Assembly: GCF_014596465.1 (NCBI RefSeq)
Contig: NZ_MECK01000523.1
Coordinates: forward strand, 1 to 43,811
DNA from: Streptomyces sp. CBMA123
GTDB taxonomy: Bacteria > Actinomycetota > Actinomycetes > Streptomycetales > Streptomycetaceae
Length of the DNA stretch: 43,811 nucleotides
Reading direction: 5' to 3'
Shown here: positions 38,651 through 43,811 of the stretch, piece by piece
Layout: each line of letters starts with the position of its first letter
How positions within the stretch are numbered: the stretch's first letter is position 1
Translations under genes and position numbers: made by a program
The notes under the pieces: model-generated
The model's database searches: none
What the model saw: only the letters and a program-made list of their open reading frames with translations
What the model was told of the DNA's origin: nothing

Positions 38651-39883
38651 ATGACGGGCAGCGAGCGGCCGATCGTGATCGTCGGGGCCTCCCTGGGCGG
38701 TGCCAAGGCGGCCGAAGCACTGCGCGACGCCGGGTACCGGGGCGGCATCGTACTGATCGGCGAGGAGCACGAGCGCCCGTACGAACGTCCGCCGCTGTCC
38801 AAGGGGTACCTGCTCGGCAAGGAGGCCCGGGAGAAGATCTACGTCCACCCGCCGCAGTGGTACGCCGAGCACGACGTCACCCTGCGCCTCGGCACCGCGG
38901 TGGCCGCCGTCGACCCGGCCGCCCGCACCGTGACCCTCACCGATGACGGTGAAGTGGCCTACGACAAGCTGCTGTTGACCACCGGCTCGGTGCCGCGCCG
39001 GCTTCCCGTGCCCGGCGCGGACCAGGACGGCGTGCTCTACCTGCGCCGGGTCGAGGACAGCGACCGGATCAAGGCCGCGCTGCGCCCGGGCGCCCGGATC
39101 GCGGTGATCGGCGCCGGCTGGATCGGCCTGGAGGTGGCGGCCGCCGCCCGTACGGCGGGCGCCGAGGTCACCGTCCTGGAGTCACTGGAGCTGCCACTGC
39201 TGCGGGTGCTCGGCCGGGAGGTCGCCCAGGTCTTCGCCGACCTGCACCGCGACCACGGCGTGGAGCTGCGCTTCGGCGTACAGGTCGCCGAACTGACCGG
39301 CGACGGCGGCACGGTGAGCGGGGTGCGGCTCGGCGACGGCACCGGGCTGGCCGCCGACGCGGTGGTGGTCGGCATCGGCATCTCCCCCGCCACCGCCCTG
39401 GCCGAGGCCGCCGGGCTGGAGGTCGACAACGGCATCAAGACCGACTGGCACCTGCGCACCTCGGACCCCCACGTCTACGCGGCCGGCGACGCCGCCAACG
39501 CCTACCACCCGCTGTTCGACCGGCACATCCGGGTCGAGCACTGGGCCAACGCCCTCAACCAGCCGCAGACCGCCGCCCGCGCCATGCTCGGGCAGCCGGA
39601 CGCGGTGTACGACCGTGTTCCGTACTTCTTCTCGGACCAGTACGACCTCGGTCTGGAGTACGTCGGCTACGTCGAACCCGGCGGCTACGACCGGGTGGTG
39701 TTCCGCGGCGACCCGGCCACCCGCGAGTTCATCGCCTTCTGGCTGTCCGGCGGCCGGGTGCTGGCCGGGATGAACGTCAACGTCTGGGACGTCACCGACC
39801 CGATCCGCGAACTCATCGTCTCCAAGCGGGTGGTGGACGCCGATCGCTTGGCCGACCCGGGCGTTCCGCTCGGGGAAGTGTGA
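38651..39883 (+). CDS. FAD-dependent NAD(P)H:ferredoxin reductase-like oxidoreductase
   Basis: 410 residues. It is of the putidaredoxin/rhodocoxin reductase type: a dinucleotide motif at the N-terminus (IVGASLGG), YERPPLSKGYLLG, LLLTTGSVPRRLPVPG, a second dinucleotide fold with VIGAGWIGLE, YAAGDAAN for FAD, and the C-terminal dimer domain with VEHWANALNQ, PYFFSDQYDLGLEYVG and AFWLSGGRVLAGMNVN. Such enzymes pass electrons from NAD(P)H to a ferredoxin that feeds a P450 or dioxygenase; no ferredoxin or P450 lies in the window. The ATG at 38651 is set six bases after GGAG; an in-frame TTG two codons earlier is less well placed. A scrap of this gene's 3' end recurs at 41954-42019. Confidence 0.9.
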   Translation: MTGSERPIVIVGASLGGAKAAEALRDAGYRGGIVLIGEEHERPYERPPLSKGYLLGKEAREKIYVHPPQWYAEHDVTLRLGTAVAAVDPAARTVTLTDDGEVAYDKLLLTTGSVPRRLPVPGADQDGVLYLRRVEDSDRIKAALRPGARIAVIGAGWIGLEVAAAARTAGAEVTVLESLELPLLRVLGREVAQVFADLHRDHGVELRFGVQVAELTGDGGTVSGVRLGDGTGLAADAVVVGIGISPATALAEAAGLEVDNGIKTDWHLRTSDPHVYAAGDAANAYHPLFDRHIRVEHWANALNQPQTAARAMLGQPDAVYDRVPYFFSDQYDLGLEYVGYVEPGGYDRVVFRGDPATREFIAFWLSGGRVLAGMNVNVWDVTDPIRELIVSKRVVDADRLADPGVPLGEV

Positions 39884-39940
39884 GCGAGAACGAACACCCG
39901 CCGCCGCGCGACCTGAGATCGCACGCCGATGGCAACGCAA

Positions 39941-39978
39941 AGCCCCCGGAGTAACACCGCCGAGCGTCCCCGAGGGCT
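39941..39978. terminator. Imperfect hairpin after the FAD reductase
   Basis: AGCCCCCGG (39941-39949) pairs with CCGAGGGCT (39970-39978) with one mismatch and a 20-base loop, about 58 bases after the reductase stop. The form resembles streptomycete intergenic terminators, but the mismatch and long loop make it weak. Confidence 0.35.
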
Positions 39979-40014
39979 CTGCTGTATCCCTCCAGCCACG
40001 GTGATCCATGCCCG

Positions 40015-40283
40015 GTGCGGCGTGGCCGACAAACGGTGGACGTGGTCGTCCGGTTGCGGGAGATCGGGGCCGGCCAGCCCCCGGCCTACGGGGTGGCGGC
40101 CTTCAACCGGCTCTACCTCACCGCACGGAGGGCGCCCGGGACCGGCTCGGCGACTACTTCGCCGACCCGCTGGCGGTGGCCGGGCTGGACGTGGCGTTCG
40201 CCGGACAGTACCTGCTGGCCGTGATCTCCCCTGGGTTCGGTCGTTGTCTAGTCCGGTCATGTACACACTGCGTACGCTCGTAG
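40015..40283 (+). pseudogene. Broken DUF5995-like gene
   Basis: One frame encodes VDVVVRLREIGAG, then GVAAFNRLYLT, and the similarity continues in another frame as TEGARDRLGDYFADPLAVAG followed by LDVAFAGQYLLAV. Joined, this resembles the N-terminal part of DUF5995 proteins (a short helix, a G-V-x-x-F-N-R-x-Y motif, a TE motif, FADP and LDV-FA). The frame break lies near 40124. After the LLAV stretch the similarity stops and the frame ends early, so the gene is both frameshifted and truncated. The family assignment is from memory of the consensus. The rest of the 437-base gap to the kinase gene holds no gene that I can support. Confidence 0.55.
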
Positions 40284-40320
40284 TCGACTGCTAGCCATCA
40301 CGAGGGCCCCGGGGGAGACG

Positions 40321-41749
40321 ATGGCTCAAGAGGCAAGCGCCGGCCAGCTCATCGGCGGGAAGTACCGGCTGGTCTCCAGCCTGGGGTCAGGCGGCTTCGG
40401 ACGGGTTTGGAAGGCCCACGACGAGCACCTTGACGTAGACATAGCGATCAAGGAGATCTGGCTCCCGCCTGCGCAGTTCGAGGAGGAGTACAACGAGCGC
40501 CTCAAGCGCGCCGCGCGTGAGGCACGAAGTGCCGCGAAGCTCCGCGATCACCCCAACATCGTGACCGTTCACGAAGTCGTCGTGGAGGCCGGCCGCCCGT
40601 GGATCGTGATGCAACTGGTCAACGGCTGCTCGTTGGACGAGTACGTCAGGCAGCATGGCCCGTTGCCTCGCGACCTGGCACTCAAGGTTGCCAGGGCACT
40701 CCTGGAGGCCCTCGACGCCGCTCACCGGGCCGGTATCCTCCACCGCGACGTCAAGCCGGCCAACGTCATGATGGCTTCCGACGGAAGGATCCTTCTGACC
40801 GACTTCGGGATCGCCCGTCACAAGGACGACACGGTGCTGACTGCGTCGGGAACCGTCATCGGATCCCCGGAGTACATGGCGCCCGAGCGAATCCGGGGAC
40901 GGGCCGACATGCCGGTCAGTGACCTCTTCTCCCTCGGAGCCACGCTCTTCCAAGCCATTGAGGGAATCTCCCCGTTCAGGAGGGAGACGTCGATGGCATT
41001 CCATGTCCGCGGTGTTGATGGATGAGCCTCCACCGCTCGTGAAGGCCCGCGACCCGCTTAAAACGGTCGTCCGTCTGCTGCTTGAGAAGAAGCCCGAAAA
41101 CCGGCTCGGCATTTCAACAGCCTCGGTCCTCCTGACAGGACCGACTCGCCCGCAGAACCCCGGTGGACCGCAGACGGAGCACAACGTCTTGCCGCCAACG
41201 AAGGATCACCAAGCTCTCTTGAGAGCAGCCATAGAGCTTGATCGGCAGCAACAGGTTGAGAGATTGCTGCTCAATAGACCATCACCTGTCAGGCCGGCGC
41301 CCGCTGTCAACACGCGGAGAACACCGGAAAAGGAGCAGAGCAAATCCGAAGACCAAGATGGTGCAAGCACTGCAACCAGGCGATCGGGCGGTCTTCCGGA
41401 GAAGGAGGTTCTAAAGATAGTGGCCGCAGGGCTAGGATTCATAGTTCTGTTCGGAGGGTTCTCGTGGGGCCTTTCAAAAGTGACGAATAATTCGGCCTGC
41501 GGCTGGATGAAGAGCGCACTTGCCAAGTATGAGCCGAATGGCTACACCACATATCAAAATCGACAACAGCTCATCAACCAGACGAGAGACGCCCTGGATC
41601 TCCCAGGGCTTGACCACGACATAAACTCCAACCTTGATGAATATCTAGACAGTCTGTTGAGAAATTGGTCTGCCCAAGACGCTGGGGATGGTCAGGCGGG
41701 TCGAGCAAGGGCGGCGGTTTTGCGCGCATGCGGAGACAAGGGGGACTAA
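40321..41749 (+). pseudogene. Ser/Thr protein kinase (PknB type) with a frameshift in the C-lobe
   Basis: The first frame (40321-41025) gives a kinase with GSGGFGRV, the ATP lysine in AIKEI, HRDVKPANV, TDFGIA and PEYMAPERIRG, and stops in the middle of the C-lobe after SPFRRETSMAF. The similarity resumes in another frame from about 41003 (MSAVLMDEPPPLVKARDP, then LLEKKPENRLG) and runs to 41749, with a hydrophilic linker, one membrane helix (VLKIVAAGLGFIVLFGGFSW) and an external C-terminal domain of about 80 residues. Removing one C at 41001-41002 joins the frames perfectly. It is either a genuine frameshift or a sequencing error. The 3' half has clearly lower GC and more A/T-ending codons than its surroundings, suggesting transfer. 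If intact it would be a membrane receptor kinase of about 475 residues. Confidence 0.85.
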
Positions 41750-42189
41750 GCGCCCCAGGAAGACACCATGTGGGAGGTGTATATCGCCCCCCAGCCCGCA
41801 GTGCATGGCTGAGGACACTTCCCGTCAAAGAGTGGCCGGCAACATCACCAGGGGCACGGCCGGCTCGCCCTCCGGGTTCTCTGCCTGGGCCTGGCCCGCT
41901 CGAAGAGGACGATGATCCCTGCCATGAGGTCAGACTGAGCACATCGCGTTTCGGCCGCCCGTGAGTTCATCGCCTTCTGGTTGTCCGGCGGCCGGGTGTC
42001 GGCCGGGATGAACGTCAACACCCGCCTCTCTCCTCCGCACCCGCACCCCTCCGCTCCCCGCCCATACCCCGCGCCTGCCTCCCCGCCCACACCCCCACTC
42101 CTCGCCCGCACCCCGCTGCCCCGCCGACCGTGCGGGATACTGGGAGTTCGGGGAGTCTCGGGGCTGGTATTCGGGCTGGGAGGCGCGCG
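41750..42189. other. Gene-poor region with remnants and a pyrimidine-rich tract
   Basis: No intact gene is seen in these 440 bases. 41750-41950 holds no frame with convincing bias. 41954-42019 is a scrap of the FAD reductase gene. About 42020-42128 is a long C/T-rich run on the plus strand, interrupted by single A and G bases. The start of the DUF3592-like gene follows at 42190. Confidence 0.6.
41954..42019 (+). pseudogene. Duplicated scrap of the FAD reductase 3' end
   Basis: These 66 bases match 39716-39781 of the reductase gene with only a few differences seen by eye. They encode REFIAFWLSGGRV, one changed residue (Leu to Ser), and AGMNVN, the same segment as in the intact protein. The flanking sequence does not continue the match. 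A duplication followed by decay, or a remnant of a second reductase gene, would explain it. Confidence 0.8.
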
Positions 42190-42606
42190 GTGGGCGGGAC
42201 GGCCGGGTTCGCCGTGGTGGTGTTCGGTGTGCTGGGCGGTGTGGCCGCCTACCTCGCCGGGGTGGTCGGGCTGCGCGAGCTGCGGAGGCTGCGCCGGGTC
42301 GGGGTGCCCGTCCGGGCGCTGGTGCGGGCCCGCGTTCGGGCGCCGGAGGACCGTGCGCTGCCGCCGCGCCCGCTGCTGCAGTTCGAGACCGAGGACGGCC
42401 GGGTGGTCGAGGTGTTCTCCCCCGTCCCGTCCACCGCGCGCCATCCGCTGCCGGACGGCGGCTACGTCCCCGTGCGCTACGACCCGGCGGATCCCCGGCA
42501 GGTGCTGGTGGACGGGCGGGAGCGGGTGCGGCTGGAGTACGGCTTCGTGGCACTGGGGCTGCTGATGGTGCTGGCCTCGATCACGCTGGGCGCCGTCGCC
42601 CTCTGA
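42190..42606 (+). CDS. DUF3592-like membrane protein
   Basis: 138 residues. A transmembrane helix lies near the N-terminus (GFAVVVFGVLGGVAAYLAGV) and another at the C-terminus (GFVALGLLMVLASITLGAVAL). Between them is a soluble domain with VPVRALVRARV, LLQFETEDGRVVEVFSP and VPVRYDPADPRQVLVDG, the pattern of DUF3592 proteins. The GTG at 42190 has GGGAGG six bases upstream and is preferred to the in-frame GTG at 42130. Function of the family is unknown. Its 3' end overlaps the convergent peptide gene by 130 bases. Confidence 0.78.
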   Translation: MGGTAGFAVVVFGVLGGVAAYLAGVVGLRELRRLRRVGVPVRALVRARVRAPEDRALPPRPLLQFETEDGRVVEVFSPVPSTARHPLPDGGYVPVRYDPADPRQVLVDGRERVRLEYGFVALGLLMVLASITLGAVAL

Positions 42607-42785
42607 GCTGCGGACTCCCCGGCGCCGTGGATCTCGGCGGGCTGGACGTAGTCGGTCACGATCTCGGCGGGTACCTCACCCGCGGACACCGTGCTGAGGG
42701 TGAAGGCATCGGCCCCGCCGAGCAGGGAGCCCTGTTCGGTGATGCTCTCGATCAGCTCGGCGTTCTTCACTTCGCACACATGCAT
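42477..42785 (-). CDS. Short peptide with a double-glycine motif, possible precursor peptide
   Basis: 102 residues as read, starting at an ATG with a GGGAG ribosome site about 9 bases upstream. The first 37 residues are acidic and mildly amphipathic (KNAELIESITEQGSLLGG, then ADAFTLSTVSAGEVP). LLGG at about residues 21-24 resembles the end of a double-glycine leader. The rest (EIVTDYVQPAEIHGAG, then Ser/Thr/Arg-rich) loses coding bias where it runs antisense through the end of the DUF3592-like gene, so the original stop may have been lost and the true peptide may be about 60 residues. No modification enzyme or peptidase-transporter lies nearby. It is downstream of the GNAT gene on the same strand, 137 bases away. 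A RiPP role is a guess. Confidence 0.5.
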   Translation of the reverse strand: MHVCEVKNAELIESITEQGSLLGGADAFTLSTVSAGEVPAEIVTDYVQPAEIHGAGESAAQRATAPSVIEASTISSPSATKPYSSRTRSRPSTSTCRGSAGS

Positions 42786-42922
42786 GGTCAGCTCTCCCGC
42801 GTGATGAGCGGTGCGAGGTCTCGCAGCGCAGCGGCGGGGCGGCGCCGGTCGACGTGATCGCCGCCCCTGCCGAACCGGTCGAACCCGCCGGACTCGCCAC
42901 CGGTGAATGATGATTGACACAG

Positions 42923-43525
42923 TCAGCTGCGTGGCCCGCGCCGCATCGCCCACAGGGTCGGGCCGTTCGCCGGCAGCCGCACCTCCTCCTCCACCTCGAA
43001 CCCGAAGTGCCGGTACAGCCCGAGGTTCTCCTGCTTCGAGGACTCCAGGTACACCGGCAGCCCGGCCGCGTCCGCCCTGGCCAGTCCCGAGCGCAGCAGG
43101 GCGGCGCCCTGCCCCCGGCCCTGGGCGGCCGGGTCCGCGCCGATCACCGCGAGGTACCAGTGCGCCTCCTGCGGCGCGTTGGCGGCGGCGGCCTCGGCGC
43201 AGTGCCGGAACCACCCGGTCCGGTCCCCGAGCAGCCCGCTCAGCTCCCGGATCGTCCCCTCGTCCGGCACGGCCTTCTCCTGCGCCTCCGGCCCCACCCA
43301 GAGGGCGGCCGCGTGCTCGGTGCGCTCGCACACCCCGTGCGGCAGGTACTGCCGGGTGAGCAGGGTGCTGAAGTAGCCGTCCAGCGCGGCCGGGCGGGTG
43401 GCGTCGTCGGGGAAGAACCAGCACATCATCGGGTCGTCGCCGAAGGCCCGGGCGAACACCCCGGCTATCGCCCCGACATCGTCACCCGTCGCCGCCCTGG
43501 GCGTGTCCGCATTCGTGATCCGCAT
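42923..43525 (-). CDS. GNAT-family N-acetyltransferase
   Basis: 200 residues. The GNAT core is clear: the N-terminal strand and helix (RAATGDDVGAIAGVFARAFGDDPMM), HWYLAVIGADPAAQGRGQGAALL, which contains the acetyl-CoA loop (Q-G-R-G-Q-G), VYLESSKQENLGLYRHFGF, and a final strand with LWAMRR. Such enzymes acetylate an amine; the substrate cannot be told. The ATG at 43525 puts the first conserved strand in place; the frame stays open farther upstream without family sequence. The ribosome site is weak. Confidence 0.9.
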   Translation of the reverse strand: MRITNADTPRAATGDDVGAIAGVFARAFGDDPMMCWFFPDDATRPAALDGYFSTLLTRQYLPHGVCERTEHAAALWVGPEAQEKAVPDEGTIRELSGLLGDRTGWFRHCAEAAAANAPQEAHWYLAVIGADPAAQGRGQGAALLRSGLARADAAGLPVYLESSKQENLGLYRHFGFEVEEEVRLPANGPTLWAMRRGPRS

Positions 43526-43670
43526 ACGGACATTCTGCGTGCCCTTATCCCCGCCGCCCGGGTCGGCCGACCAACTCGGCTTGTTCCGGCCGCTGCTGAC
43601 CGTTCGGCAGGGGGCGGTGGAGCGGCCGCTGCGGGCGGCGGCCCGCTGTCCGAACGGCGGCCACTCCACC

Positions 43671-43692
43671 GCGGGGCGCCGGGGCGCCCCGC
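43671..43692. repeat. Short G/C inverted repeat near the right edge
   Basis: GCGGGGCGCC (43671-43680) and GGCGCCCCGC (43683-43692) form a near-perfect palindrome with a two-base centre. It lies upstream of the GNAT gene. The two-base centre is too tight for a normal hairpin loop, so it may instead be a protein-binding palindrome or chance in very GC-rich DNA. Nothing else is seen in 43526-43811. Confidence 0.3.
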
Positions 43693-43811
43693 TCCCACCT
43701 GTCCTCCACCGGGTGCCGCGGGCTCCGGAGTTCCGGCCGGGGCCCGGCGGTTCGGCGCGGCCCGCCCCAGGGTGGGGGCGGGCCGTCCATGGGCGGTCCG
43801 GCCGTACGGCG

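Overview
The window is very GC-rich, has the strong G/C bias at third codon positions typical of streptomycetes, and carries a nonribosomal peptide synthetase (NRPS) locus. It most likely comes from a Streptomyces or Kitasatospora-type actinomycete. No rRNA, tRNA, CRISPR array, transposase or pathway-specific regulator was seen.

Layout. (1) 1-388: the tail of one gene and a small proline-rich hypothetical protein. (2) 389-727: a gene-free control region ahead of the cluster. (3) 728-31883: a colinear plus-strand cluster. In order it holds a 52-residue secreted peptide, an MbtH-like protein, NRPS1 (three modules), NRPS2 (four modules plus thioesterase), a 2-oxoacid C-methyltransferase, a HisC-like aminotransferase, an MFS exporter, and a complete HmaS/Hmo/HpgT cassette for 4-hydroxyphenylglycine (Hpg). 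A perfect 17-bp hairpin closes the cluster. (4) 31940-36903: a PhzF-like enzyme, gene debris, a hypothetical protein and a large secreted protein with SpaA-like repeats. (5) 37200-39883: an MBL-fold protein, a SnoaL-like protein and an FAD reductase. (6) 39884-43811: a decaying region with a broken DUF5995-like gene, a frameshifted Ser/Thr kinase of lower GC, a copied scrap of the FAD reductase, a DUF3592-like membrane protein, a short peptide gene and a GNAT acetyltransferase.

How the cluster should work (inference from domain order and specificity residues). Module 1 has an A-T-E core with no condensation domain, so it should start the chain with a D-configured residue; its pocket carries an acidic residue, as in ornithine/diaminobutyrate pockets. 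Modules 2, 4 and 5 read as Val, module 3 as Hpg, module 6 is unassigned and module 7 reads as Thr. The thioesterase then releases a heptapeptide, D-X1(basic)-Val-Hpg-Val-Val-X6-Thr, possibly cyclised. HmaS, Hmo and HpgT supply Hpg. The methyltransferase/aminotransferase pair probably supplies a beta-methyl amino acid for X1 or X6. I do not recognise a known natural product with this sequence.

Most unusual points: the N-terminal carrier domain of NRPS1 lacks its phosphopantetheine serine; the adenylation domains are mosaics of nearly identical DNA; the NRPS is split inside a T-C linker; a tiny secreted peptide opens the operon; and the right end is littered with gene remnants.
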